Source: a virus. Taken from it: 30,487 bases of DNA. The notes beneath the pieces were generated by a model. It did no database searches, was not told the origin of the DNA, and saw only the letters and a list, made by a program, of their open reading frames with translations. The DNA lies in IMG/VR virus record IMGVR_UViG_3300010939_000063, positions 1 through 30,487 of that record; one strand, given 5' to 3'. Below, in pieces: positions 7,594 to 17,100 of the stretch. Positions within the stretch are counted from its first letter, which is position 1. Each line of letters starts with the position of its first letter. The position numbers were made by a program, and so were the translations under genes.

Positions 7594-8229
7594 TTGATAC
7601 ATTATAAAAAGAAATACCATATACCCAGTATACTGGGTATGCAATTAGTAAATCCTTCAGTTGAGGAACCTGGTAGAGATATTTTTAGGGCATATACGCC
7701 TATTAATCCTCCACCTTACGGAAATAAATTAATGGCTTCTGGGCAATATTTTGGACCTTATGGATCAGGCAATTCTACAATAAATCCTATACAATTTAGA
7801 GTTTATTACATACCACTTATTATCCCTTATCCTTTACTTATAAATGAATTTATGATTGATATAATAACTCAAGATAATGATAGTCAAGCTAAATTAGGGA
7901 TATTTGCTATTGAACGAGGTAAAATTGGAAAGAATATTTATGTAAATACTATTGGTTTAAATACTACAGGTAAAAGAGTTGTACCTGCTAATGTTTCAGT
8001 GGGTGCAGGTTCTTATGCTTTTATTTTTATGACCGAAAGTACAATAGTAGTTGTTAGAAAATCAAATTTAACATTAGGGCTTCTTGGCTTTTCTGCTGGA
8101 ACAGAAATTGAAGATAATGCTTATGCCTATAATACTTTGGCTGGTTTTGATAGTGATCTGGAGGATGATCCAGTAACAACTTTATCAGAATCTACTTCTG
8201 TTCCTAGAGTTATGGCGAGGATGGGCTGA
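7594..8229 (+). CDS. Putative virion protein (unknown function)
   Basis: A 211-residue protein. The frame allows TTG at 7594 or ATG at 7639; TTG is preferred because the bases around it match those of the TTG start at 6949, but the ATG would give a tidier N-terminus (MQLVNPSVEEPGRDIF). The centre is strand-like (YYIPLIIPYPLLINEFMIDIITQ, SYAFIFMTES), followed by an acidic loop (SDLEDDP). A perfect 20-base palindrome lies at codons 10-16 and would cover the alternative ATG. The stop overlaps the adaptor gene start as TGATG. Probably structural, since it sits between virion genes. Confidence 0.5.
   Translation: MIHYKKKYHIPSILGMQLVNPSVEEPGRDIFRAYTPINPPPYGNKLMASGQYFGPYGSGNSTINPIQFRVYYIPLIIPYPLLINEFMIDIITQDNDSQAKLGIFAIERGKIGKNIYVNTIGLNTTGKRVVPANVSVGAGSYAFIFMTESTIVVVRKSNLTLGLLGFSAGTEIEDNAYAYNTLAGFDSDLEDDPVTTLSESTSVPRVMARMG
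7621..7640. promoter_or_regulatory. Perfect 20-bp palindrome
   Basis: ATACCCAGTATACTGGGTAT equals its own reverse complement. It lies between two possible start codons (TTG 7594, ATG 7639) of one gene. It could be a dimeric operator, or an RNA hairpin that hides the downstream ATG. Nothing else in the window resembles it, so no regulon can be argued. Confidence 0.5.
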
Positions 8230-8918
8230 TGAATATTGGAGAAATGAAGGACTCTATTCGATTTAAAGTAGATGATTTAAAATCAACTAGGTACCAAGAC
8301 CCACATTTATTAAATGCTATCAACGAAGCATTTAAGCATGTCTATAGGGAATTAATTAGACAAAATACCTTCACTGATGTATTATCAACTACTGTAGATT
8401 TTATAAGCGGTTCTCAAGAAATTGAATTTACAGCATTAGCAAATGTTAGACTACAAAAAATTATTCATGTTCAAGATGCTAATGGATTTCCTATTCCAAT
8501 TTATAGTGAAGCATTGTCAAAAAGATCAGATGTAAGGTCAGTGTATGTGAAACGAATTTTAAAAACTATTAGTAGTCCTCCTGAAAGTAAAGCATCTTTT
8601 ATATCTTTAGGGTGGTATGTTTGTCCATCTAGTTCTTTTACTATAACAGTTATATACGCACCTAGATTACTAGATGTTAGTGCAAATGCAAGTAATGCTA
8701 CTGTTATTGATAATGTTCCAACTGAACACCATGATGTTGTAGTTCTTCGAGCAGTTATTTTGTTATTAGGAACCGATGAGGATAATGCTAGACTTTGGGT
8801 AAGTTTATACCAAGAAGCATTAACATCAATGAAAGAGTCTATTGAATTTAACAATGATGAAACTGATACTGTAGTGGATTTACAAACAGAGGATTATTAT
8901 GCCAGCGATAGAAGTTAG
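8229..8918 (+). CDS. Head-tail connector/adaptor protein
   Basis: A 229-residue protein with the layout of phage head-tail adaptors that sit below the portal: an N-terminal helical bundle (MKDSIRFKVDDL, then HLLNAINEAFKHVYREL, about residues 5-45), a beta-rich middle (about 50-150), and a C-terminal helix pair (HHDVVVLRAVILLLGTDE, then WVSLYQEALTSMKESIEF, about 165-210). It starts on the stop codon of the preceding gene (TGATG) and overlaps the next gene by 20 bases. Position just before the nozzle-like gene fits. The family is recognised by pattern only. Confidence 0.65.
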   Translation: MNIGEMKDSIRFKVDDLKSTRYQDPHLLNAINEAFKHVYRELIRQNTFTDVLSTTVDFISGSQEIEFTALANVRLQKIIHVQDANGFPIPIYSEALSKRSDVRSVYVKRILKTISSPPESKASFISLGWYVCPSSSFTITVIYAPRLLDVSANASNATVIDNVPTEHHDVVVLRAVILLLGTDEDNARLWVSLYQEALTSMKESIEFNNDETDTVVDLQTEDYYASDRS

Positions 8919-10878
8919 TAGATTTAAGGGTTTATATAATAAAGTAGATGGTATAATAGATGATCCGGCATTTGCAGATAATTGTAGGAATATAGTTATT
9001 TATGAAGGTGATATTTGTAATATGCCTTATTTAACAAAAGAAATACCGGGTGAAATTGGTTTTGATGAAAGAATAACATTTCATTATTTTAATGATAATA
9101 TCTTTCTTGTAAAAATAAATAAAGAATTTGTATTTTTAAAAAGAAGGGGAGAATTTATTGACTTTGTAGGTAGTACAGGTGGATCGAATTATGTGGATGC
9201 TTTACCTAAACAGATTATTGTATTTAGTAATCAAACTATTGGTAAATTAATTCAACCAGGAAAATGGTTAATTGTTACAGGTTTATTTGGTAACTATAAA
9301 GAAATATCCGATGATGGAGAAGTAGTTTTACCTTTAATGTTTCGTATGAGACATAATTTTTCAACTGTTGCTCCAGAATCAAATATACCTAGAATAATGC
9401 CACTCGGATTACTGCCACCTAGATTATTACAAAGAGGATTTATTACTTCTGGAAATTTAAATGGGGATATGGCTTTTGCATTTTCTTTTGTAACCCTTAG
9501 AGATAGAATAACAGATTTCTCGGATACAATTTTATATGGGGATGATATTGAATCTAATGTTATAGAAGAAACAAATACTGTTCTTTATCAAAATGGTAAA
9601 GTAAATTTTAGGTTATTTCTTCCTCAAGATTATATTTCATTACCAGAGGGTAGATTTGGTTTTGGAATTTATAGTAGATTACCTGAAGAAGGTAATTTCC
9701 ATTTATGGAAATATGTAGTATCAGATAAAACTATATTTAATGATTTAGGTACTGGATCATATTTAAAATTAGCTATTGATGAAACACCAACTAGAGATTT
9801 AACATTGGTTGCTCCGCAAGCAGGAACTGAAGAATCACATGATGTTCCTAGACCAGCATTTCATGCTGATTTCTTTCGGGGTAGAATGTATTATGCTTCT
9901 TTACCTGCAAAATTTGTTTCTGTAAGAATTGATATTGAAACTAAAAATAGATTAGAAATAAGTCAAACTACTTCTGTTACTGATAATAATATAGATAGAC
10001 AAATTAGTTATATTTTAACTCATGTTCTAGTAGGTAAAGATTCAGAACGTATTACAGGTGTTATAAATTATGGTGGGCAATTAATTATCTTTAAAGAAAC
10101 GGAAATATGGGTACTAACAAATGATATTTTAGAAGGTGGAATTATTCGATTGTTATTTTCAAATAGAGGATGTATTAGTATTGGACAAAATAGAGCATAT
10201 TTAGTAGCAGATAGAAAACTATTCTTTTTGGATCAAGATGGTCTATATGTTTGGACTGGAGAAGGAGAGCCTATAAGAATTTCTGATCCTATTAGAACTT
10301 TTTTAACTAGCCTTAGAAGAAAAGATTATGTAGTAGCACACTTAAGTATTGATCCACGTTATAATTTATTATATCTTGCTTTTCCTTCTGAGGAAGGGTA
10401 CATTTATAATTATAAAGAAAATGCTTGGACTGTAGTAGATAGATCACAATCTCCATTAGAACTTGTTATTGAAAATCCTAGAGGATTAGGGAGAACTGAA
10501 ATTATACTTAGAGGTAGAGATATGACAATTTTAAAGTATGGCCCCAGAATTAAAACTGGATTTTTAAATGCTATAGATCAAGATACTTCTGAGGATTTAA
10601 AGATAAATTGGTTTTGGAAAACAGTTAAGTTAAATTTGGGTAAACAAGGAAAGAAAAAACACTGGAAATTTTTTAGAATAGAAAGTGAATCTGAATTACC
10701 CCAATTAGATCATAACTATATCTTTCCTGAATTAATAAGTGTTCTTGAAATTGGGTTAGAAAATCATTTAGGAATTCATTCAAAAAATTTACAAATTAAA
10801 TTTGGTCAAGAAGGAACCAAAAAGGCTTTTCGTATTAATGGTTATGAATTAGAAGCTCATTTAGAAGGGAGACGATAA
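8899..10878 (+). CDS. Tail nozzle-like (tail tubular protein B-type) protein
   Basis: A 659-residue beta-rich protein. The N-terminus (MPAIEVSRFKGLYNKVDGI, then FADNCRNIVIYEGDI) is the pattern I associate with nozzle or stabilisation proteins of short-tailed phages, in which a conserved Asn precedes a strand describing the start of a beta-propeller. Later blade-like repeats include LLYLAFPSEEG followed by YIYNYKENAWTVVD (about 495-520) and LIIFKETEIWVLTND (about 395). It would extend the portal-adaptor channel and act as the tail gate. Overlap with the adaptor gene by 20 bases supports joint expression. There is no enzymatic motif. Confidence 0.65.
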   Translation: MPAIEVSRFKGLYNKVDGIIDDPAFADNCRNIVIYEGDICNMPYLTKEIPGEIGFDERITFHYFNDNIFLVKINKEFVFLKRRGEFIDFVGSTGGSNYVDALPKQIIVFSNQTIGKLIQPGKWLIVTGLFGNYKEISDDGEVVLPLMFRMRHNFSTVAPESNIPRIMPLGLLPPRLLQRGFITSGNLNGDMAFAFSFVTLRDRITDFSDTILYGDDIESNVIEETNTVLYQNGKVNFRLFLPQDYISLPEGRFGFGIYSRLPEEGNFHLWKYVVSDKTIFNDLGTGSYLKLAIDETPTRDLTLVAPQAGTEESHDVPRPAFHADFFRGRMYYASLPAKFVSVRIDIETKNRLEISQTTSVTDNNIDRQISYILTHVLVGKDSERITGVINYGGQLIIFKETEIWVLTNDILEGGIIRLLFSNRGCISIGQNRAYLVADRKLFFLDQDGLYVWTGEGEPIRISDPIRTFLTSLRRKDYVVAHLSIDPRYNLLYLAFPSEEGYIYNYKENAWTVVDRSQSPLELVIENPRGLGRTEIILRGRDMTILKYGPRIKTGFLNAIDQDTSEDLKINWFWKTVKLNLGKQGKKKHWKFFRIESESELPQLDHNYIFPELISVLEIGLENHLGIHSKNLQIKFGQEGTKKAFRINGYELEAHLEGRR

Positions 10879-11265
10879 GTGGCTACTATTATTGCAACAA
10901 GTTCTGGAAATATTGTTGTGGGGGAAGCGGGTTCTGTACCTATAATTGAAGGAATAATTGGATCAGTAACCCCTACTATTACTGCTCAAGCTAGAGGTGA
11001 AATTGAAGTTGCAGCTTCAACAGCTTCAGGAGCCCTTTTACCTACAGGCATGACTACAATATTATTTTTACATTTACGGTTTTTTGATATAACTGATGAT
11101 AGTGCTGTAAACGTAGCGAGTGTTACATTAAATACTTTAGTTGTCCCAAATGTTCAAGAAATTTTATGGTCAAGTAGAATAACTGCTGATGGACTTACAG
11201 CATTATCCTTCACAACTGCTGCTGGTAGTATTGTTAGGGGTGAATTTATAATTGCAGGTGTATAA
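10879..11265 (+). CDS. Small beta-rich virion protein, GTG start
   Basis: A 128-residue protein of Ala/Thr/Ser/Ile-rich alternating strands (GNIVVGEAGSVPIIEGIIG, FLHLRFFDITDD). GTG 10879 follows the previous stop without a gap; a GGGAGACG stretch about ten bases upstream serves as ribosome binding site. The end overlaps the next gene as TAATG. Probably a tail-associated or decoration protein; no family recognised. Confidence 0.5.
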   Translation: MATIIATSSGNIVVGEAGSVPIIEGIIGSVTPTITAQARGEIEVAASTASGALLPTGMTTILFLHLRFFDITDDSAVNVASVTLNTLVVPNVQEILWSSRITADGLTALSFTTAAGSIVRGEFIIAGV

Positions 11266-11729
11266 TGTCTCAATTACCATTTCCTCATATTCTTAGTGAA
11301 CAAGAACGTGCTAATTTAGAATCAGTAGAAAATATATCCCCATTAAATTTTGTATATTTCACTTTTGATATAACGAACTGGAAAAAGAGTAAATCAATTA
11401 TAAGATTACCAAAAAGTAGTTTAGTTTTTGGCGTTGTAACTATTAAAGTTATAGACCCATTTGAAGCTGAGACAACATCAAGTGATATTAAGTTATTCTT
11501 AGGATCGGATAATATACGAGATTCTATTGGAAGTATAAATTTAGGTGGACGAATGATATATACCTTTTGGCCTAATAATGTTGATACTGCACCTGATTAT
11601 TTTACTCCTTTTAATGCTCCAATTAATATTGTGATTTCATTAGGTGGTTCTCCCAATAGTTTGATACAAGGGAGAGGTAATGGGATATTTCAGTGGCTAA
11701 ATTTAAATAGAGTGAAGGGATTTAGATAA
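11265..11729 (+). CDS. Small virion protein (unknown function)
   Basis: A 154-residue protein linked to both neighbours by TAATG overlaps. The N-terminus is helical (LSEQERANLESVENI), then a beta domain (FVYFTFDITNW, SLVFGVVTIKVID, IVISLGGS) ends in a basic WLNLNRVKGFR. Size and place between nozzle-like and ejection-type genes suggest a tail component. No recognisable motif. Confidence 0.5.
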   Translation: MSQLPFPHILSEQERANLESVENISPLNFVYFTFDITNWKKSKSIIRLPKSSLVFGVVTIKVIDPFEAETTSSDIKLFLGSDNIRDSIGSINLGGRMIYTFWPNNVDTAPDYFTPFNAPINIVISLGGSPNSLIQGRGNGIFQWLNLNRVKGFR

Positions 11730-12562
11730 TGCCTCATCCAAGACGATCAAATGCACCTGGTTTTTTTGATATTGAAGATATTTTTAGGGATTTAAGAAGT
11801 GGTAGTTTTGATCCTTTAGGGGGTATTACCGATTTCCTTGAGCAAACTTTTTTAGGTGATCCTAAAGTTATAAAGGAAGAAGAAGGACCAACTTTTGGTG
11901 AACAAACTACAAGTATAGTAGAAGAAGGAGGGAGACAGGAAAGTGATGTTGTAGGAAGAGCCGGTGAATTCTTTAAAGATTTAGGAGTGGATATAGATAG
12001 ATTATTTGAAGGGTTTAGAGGTAGAGTGGATAGAGAATTACCACTTAGACCTTTCAGTGATGAACAATTAGAACAAAATAAGAATTTCATTTTTAGTGAA
12101 ATTAATGATGAATTTAATTCTTTGGGGAGACAACTTGGTAATACCCTTAGTGTTAGAGGTTTAAGGGGTTCAGGTGCTCAACAATTTGGTAATTTACAAT
12201 CAGGTCGATTTAGTGCAATTGGTGGAGCAGGAACATCTTTATTAAATGAACAAACCAGAGTGAATCAGGCGGCTGCTGTGAGTAGAGCAGGAGTTTTTGG
12301 TGATTTAGATAGAACACAATCAGCAATTGAATTTGCTTTAGGGATAAGGAGAGGGGATGTAGGACTTGGAGAACTAGATATTATTAGTGATATAACTGAA
12401 GGAAGACTTGCTGGTTTAAATATTGATGAAATTTTTAGACGGGTTGATGAACAAACTAAAGAATCTAGACAAGGGGAATTTTCAGATGTTATTCAAGCTA
12501 TTCTTGAAGCTGCATTGGGGGATGCAGATTTTGCTAGAGCAAGTACCTTTGCTTTTCAATAG
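11729..12562 (+). CDS. Putative internal virion/DNA-ejection protein
   Basis: A 277-residue protein, first of four consecutive genes that look like ejection proteins (virion proteins injected with the DNA to form a trans-envelope channel). Residues 105-200 are a Gln/Gly/Arg-rich, mostly helical region (NSLGRQLGNTLSVRGLRGSG, then AVSRAGVFGDLDRTQS), similar in composition to such proteins. The N-terminal 60 residues are Asp/Phe/Gly-rich. A small-residue-rich segment is followed by a C-terminal helix (VIQAILEAALGDADFARAS). Linked to its neighbour by TAATG. The call rests on composition and order. Confidence 0.55.
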   Translation: MPHPRRSNAPGFFDIEDIFRDLRSGSFDPLGGITDFLEQTFLGDPKVIKEEEGPTFGEQTTSIVEEGGRQESDVVGRAGEFFKDLGVDIDRLFEGFRGRVDRELPLRPFSDEQLEQNKNFIFSEINDEFNSLGRQLGNTLSVRGLRGSGAQQFGNLQSGRFSAIGGAGTSLLNEQTRVNQAAAVSRAGVFGDLDRTQSAIEFALGIRRGDVGLGELDIISDITEGRLAGLNIDEIFRRVDEQTKESRQGEFSDVIQAILEAALGDADFARASTFAFQ

Positions 12563-12571
12563 GAGATAGTT

Positions 12572-12946
12572 ATGCCATCCAATGTAAATGCTATCCAGAG
12601 CCAACTGGCTCTGAATTTAGGGAACTTACAATTAAATCAACAAAATAGAGAACGAGCTATAAAGCTAATGTTTATCCAGCAATTTATTCAGAGAATTACC
12701 GAAGAACGAGCACGTAAGAAACAAGCTGCTAGGGCCGAAACTGCCCAAGGACAAAAGCAAGCAGCTAATGCTGGGGCTATTCTTGCTTCTCTTTTAACTG
12801 GTGGTGCTGCTACTCCTTCTCTTTTAGCTGTTCAGGATAGTCCGGGTGTTTCTCAGGGAATACAGCAATTTCAATCTGGGAACCAAAGTTTTGGATTAGA
12901 TCAAATATTAGCTTTAGTAGATCAGGAGAATAGGAGAAGAAGATGA
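12572..12946 (+). CDS. Small helical ejection-type protein
   Basis: A 124-residue, Gln/Ala/Arg-rich helical protein. ATG 12572 follows AGGAGA. Residues 5-60 form a long amphipathic or coiled-coil helix (QSQLALNLGNLQLNQQNRER, then KARRAE-like basic turns), then a flexible Ala/Gly stretch (NAGAILASLLTGGAATPS, about 66-83) that could insert in a membrane. The short hairpin at 12596-12613 lies just inside the start. It ends in RRRR, overlapping the next ATG as ATGA. Confidence 0.5.
   Translation: MPSNVNAIQSQLALNLGNLQLNQQNRERAIKLMFIQQFIQRITEERARKKQAARAETAQGQKQAANAGAILASLLTGGAATPSLLAVQDSPGVSQGIQQFQSGNQSFGLDQILALVDQENRRRR
12596..12613 (+). promoter_or_regulatory. 7-bp hairpin 24 bases after a start codon
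   Basis: CAGAGCC (12596-12602), loop AACT, GGCTCTG (12607-12613). The pairing is exact and GC-rich for this AT-rich genome. It could slow early elongation or tune translation of the gene at 12572; it might also be chance. Confidence 0.3.
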
Positions 12947-14157
12947 GTCAATTAAAAAGTCTTGCTAATAAAATAGGTGACCCCTCTGAGTTTCCTACAG
13001 GTGTAAGAAGTAGAGGTCTAGGAGAGAGGTTTACAGATATTCTACCATTTGCTATATCACAATTCGGTGATCCCCAACAAGTCAATCCTATTCTTCAACA
13101 ATTACAAATTACTCCAGAAGAAGAATTCGAACAGCAGCAACAAATTGCTTCTTTACGGCAGGATTTACTTAAAGATAAACTTAATGCTTTACTTGGCGTT
13201 GAACAGATAAATCTTGCCAAGGAGACAAGTCAATTGGGGCAAAGAAAATTTGAGCAACAACAATTAAAAAATATTGAGGCTTCAATCAATGAACAAAAAC
13301 GTTTAGCTAATGAGGATACTCGTATAAATATTTCTCAACGTAAATTAGATATTTCTGAGAGAAAAGAGAAACGAACTATAGAAAAAGCAGAAATAACAGA
13401 AGCAGCACGTAATCAAGTAGCACAAGTAAGATTGGAATCAGGGGATATTGAAGGTTACTATAGAACATTAGCTGGTGCCCCCTTAGCTCCAGTTGGGGGT
13501 TCTAAATCTGCTACAACTAGGTTGAAAGCAATTGAACAATTTAGAGATAATGACAAATTAATAGTCCAAGCAGGACTTCAGTTAGATTGGCCTGAAGAAA
13601 TATTAAATCAGATGGCTGAAACTAGAGTAAGAATTGATGAAGAAACTGATGGTGTACTTAGAGACCTTTCAGCACGGGTGTGGGAAGCTTACTGGGGCAC
13701 AAGAGTTAGTGTTGGGGGTGACCCTAAGTTATCTGTAAATGTGGATGGATTTACTTTAAAGGGTAGAATTTTACAAGAACAATTTATTACTGATATTACA
13801 GAAAAATTATCTTTCATTAATTTAGATCAATTAGAACCTATGGATAAACAAGTTCTATTGCAAAGTATTGCAGAACATACACCTAAATTTAGTATTGAAG
13901 AGATTGAAAGAATACTTAAAGGAATAGAAACCCAAACACAACCTTCCTTAACAAGTCAAGCTATTGGTAGTGGATTTGAAAACTTAGCATTGCAGGTTGC
14001 AACTAACCCGACAGTACAGAGAATTAGTCAGGGAATTAAAACAGTAGGAGAATTTCCTGGTAAACAAGTTCAAACAGCAGATTTAATAATTTCTTCATTA
14101 CTTAGTAATTTGTTTGCTCCTAAAGAAAAATCAAATGTTGATAAAGGAAATAGATAA
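12943..14157 (+). CDS. Putative internal virion/ejection protein, coiled-coil
   Basis: A 404-residue protein dominated by Gln/Glu/Lys/Arg helices. Residues 60-165 are an almost uninterrupted coiled coil (EEEFEQQQQIASLRQ, then QKRLANEDTRINISQ and RKEKRTIEKAEITEAARNQV). After a short linker (about 175-190), a second helical region follows, and the last 60 residues contain IGSGFENLALQVATNPTVQR. It begins by ATGA overlap and ends by TAATG overlap with the largest gene of the arm. It most likely belongs to the DNA-ejection assembly; no enzyme motif is seen. Confidence 0.55.
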   Translation: MSQLKSLANKIGDPSEFPTGVRSRGLGERFTDILPFAISQFGDPQQVNPILQQLQITPEEEFEQQQQIASLRQDLLKDKLNALLGVEQINLAKETSQLGQRKFEQQQLKNIEASINEQKRLANEDTRINISQRKLDISERKEKRTIEKAEITEAARNQVAQVRLESGDIEGYYRTLAGAPLAPVGGSKSATTRLKAIEQFRDNDKLIVQAGLQLDWPEEILNQMAETRVRIDEETDGVLRDLSARVWEAYWGTRVSVGGDPKLSVNVDGFTLKGRILQEQFITDITEKLSFINLDQLEPMDKQVLLQSIAEHTPKFSIEEIERILKGIETQTQPSLTSQAIGSGFENLALQVATNPTVQRISQGIKTVGEFPGKQVQTADLIISSLLSNLFAPKEKSNVDKGNR

Positions 14158-17100
14158 TGCCACCTTTTAGTGCCAGAACAAGAGCTTTTGAAGCCAGTCC
14201 TCCGGTTAAACGTACCCTTCTATCTAGGGCTGGAACTGGTTTACTTGATCTTATAGATGTTCCACAGAATGTTTTATTCAGTGGAACTAGATTTATTCAA
14301 ACTGGAGAGATTGATTACTTAGTAAATATTGCTAAGAATGTTTCTCCTTTCCATGAAGCTGAAGAAATCTCAGGTGAATCTATTACAGGTGGTAAAACTT
14401 CTGGAACTATTTTAAATTTTGTAGGAGACCCTTTATTTTTTATTGCTGGTTTGGGAGCTTTAACAATACCTGGTAAAGCACTTCTTAGAATTGGTAATAT
14501 AAGGGCAGCTAGACGAATTGCACAATTACAAGGGGACACTGAGAAGGTAGCACAATTTAGTAAAAAGATAGGGGAACTAAAAAAAGTAGTAGAAAAAGGA
14601 AAGGGAAAAGCTAAACGTTCAATAGTTTCTGTAGGATTACCTTTCTCTAAAAAATCTGTTCCCCTAGGAGATTTTAACAAATTAAGACGTTCGATCTCTA
14701 GGAATGTTCCTATAGGTTTACTACCATCTAAAGAAAAAGTTTATCTTTTAAATCAGGTTCAAAAGATAGAAGCAGAAATTAAGGTAGCTACCACTGAAAA
14801 TAATCTTCGTAAAATTGGTGAATTACAGGAATCACTAACTACTATTCAACAGAGATTAACTAGACAAAAACCAACTCTTCCTTTAATTAAAACATCTATT
14901 GCCTTGCGTAATTTAAAACAAAAAGGTCTTGATTTCTTTCAACATAATCTCCCAAATAGATTACTTGAAGCAAATGCTGAAGCTGTTGAAACTGGTATAG
15001 CTGCTGAATTATCTCAGATGGATAATGTTACAATAAAGACACTTGAACTTTTAAAAGATGATGCTATAGAGGCTATTAGAAAAATTGAAAAATTAGAATT
15101 AGGTGAAATTCAACAACGATTTTTAATATTACTTGAAGGTAGAAAATTTAGGGGTGAAGGTGGATTAGCATCAGGATTAGGAAAAATTCAAGTTAGACAA
15201 ACATTTAATAAAACAGAAGAAAAATTAATAAAGAGGGCAGTTGAACGAGAGAAAAAAATAAGCCAACTCCCTCTCTCTGCAACAACAGAGAGACAGATTG
15301 CTGCAAAGAAATCTCTTTCTAAATTAGAAGATGATATTAGGTCTATAAAATTAGAACGTGATATTAAAATTAAACAAATTGATCAATTTGTTGAAGCTAA
15401 TGGCAAAGCCACAATTGAGGAACTCAGGTATGTAGATTTTATACATAATAATCTTATGGAACCAATGGTTAAAAATGCTCAAAATTTACGTATTAATATC
15501 GAGCCATTAAAGAATGAAGTTCTCAGTTATTTTACACGAGCTATTACTCCACAATTCAGGGCTTTGAAAAAATCAAATAAAACAAAGTATAGACTAGTAA
15601 TGAATCAAGCTAGAGTTGCATTGGGCAAAGCTAATAAACGAACACTATACACTGAATTATCAATCCCCAATATCAATAAAACAATGAAAGAAAGATTTGG
15701 TTTAAAGTATAATATTTTTGAAGAGAATCCTATTAAAGCATTGGTACAACGAAAAACTGAAGATATAGTAGCAATAAATAAAGCTGCCGGTGTTTTAAGA
15801 GCAGTTGAATTGTATGCTAAATCTGGAATTCGTGGTATGTCAGAAAGTAAATTTCTAGAAACAATGGGTCTAACCTCTAAAGCTATTGGTGATCTTCCAG
15901 CTATAGAGGCAGGTAGATTTATTCCTAGAGATATAGTTCAAATGATGAAAAGAAATAATACACTTTTTCAAGATTTTATTCTTGATGAACAAACTATGCT
16001 CAAGACTTTTAATGTATTAGATAAAATAAATCGGCCATTCAAAATATTACTTACTTCACCTTTCCCTGCTTTTCATAATCGTAATATGATTGGAAATATA
16101 TGGTTAAATATGCTAGGGGGTGTAACAAATCCCAGGCAATATTTAAAAGCAGCCTTAATTTTACACCGTAGGAGACTTTGGCAAACTGACTCATCATTTA
16201 AAGTTACTGCTAAAGAAATAGAATTTTTTGAAGAAATAGCAAAAAATAAAGTTACTTCAAAATCATTATTTGAAGATTTATTTCGAGGTGTTGGCAGTGG
16301 AGATGCCCAGAAAACTTTAAAGATTTTAGATGTTGAAGCACCTATTGCTGGATTTATTCCTAAATTAAAGAAAGAAAGTATACCTGCTAAAATTATTGCA
16401 GCTACAATACCAGGATTAGGGCAACGACAACTTGGACAATTCTATGAAGATACAGCACGTCTAGCCCATTATTTAACTAAAACAGATGAAGGGTTATTAC
16501 CATTTGAAGCTGTGCGATCTGTTAATAAATTTCTTTTTGATTATTCTAAACTAACACTTGATGAGAAAAATATAGCTAGACCAACATTCTTATTTTATAC
16601 TTGGATGAGAAATAATATACCACTACAAATTAATACTATCATTACTGAACCAAGAGTTGCAGCTTTCTATCGTAAATTAACTAATCTTGGTGATCGTGAT
16701 ATACCAAATTATTTAACAGAACGTGGAGCAATTAGAGTACCAGGTACAGAGGAATCTATTTTTGGATCATTAGGATTACCAATTGAAGATATTAATTTAT
16801 TCAATATAAATGCTGCTGATCCATTTTTCTTCGATCAAGTAAAAAGGGGGTTTCAAAAGGGAGCCGGAACATTATCTCCAGCTTTGAGATTTGGTTTTGA
16901 ATTGATGACTGGTGAGACTGCTTTTTCCCGTCGTCCTTTAAGATCAATACCTACTTCTGAATTACTTGCTAACATATCTCCTATATCAAGATTTCATAGA
17001 GTAGCAACTAAGGTTGTTGATTCTGAGGATTCTTTAGCTTTAAAATATATAGATGCAGTAACCGGATTACGGACATTCAGGGCTTCTAAATTAAGAGGTA

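Noticed and set aside
8501-8854. Open frame of 117 codons on the - strand inside the adaptor gene
   Set aside because: Mirror frame of a well-supported + strand gene; no SD, hydrophobic low-quality composition and no room in the operon logic.
11734-12090. 118-codon - strand frame
   Set aside because: Shadow of the ejection-type gene; Ser/Leu/Pro-rich composition typical of an antisense frame.
14315-14680. 121-codon - strand frame
   Set aside because: Shadow of the 1033-residue gene, with composition typical of antisense reading and no start signals.
15272-15293. 8-bp stem TCTCTCTG/CAGAGAGA with 6-base loop
   Set aside because: Lies deep inside a coding region and is made of a simple CT/GA repeat, so chance is likely.
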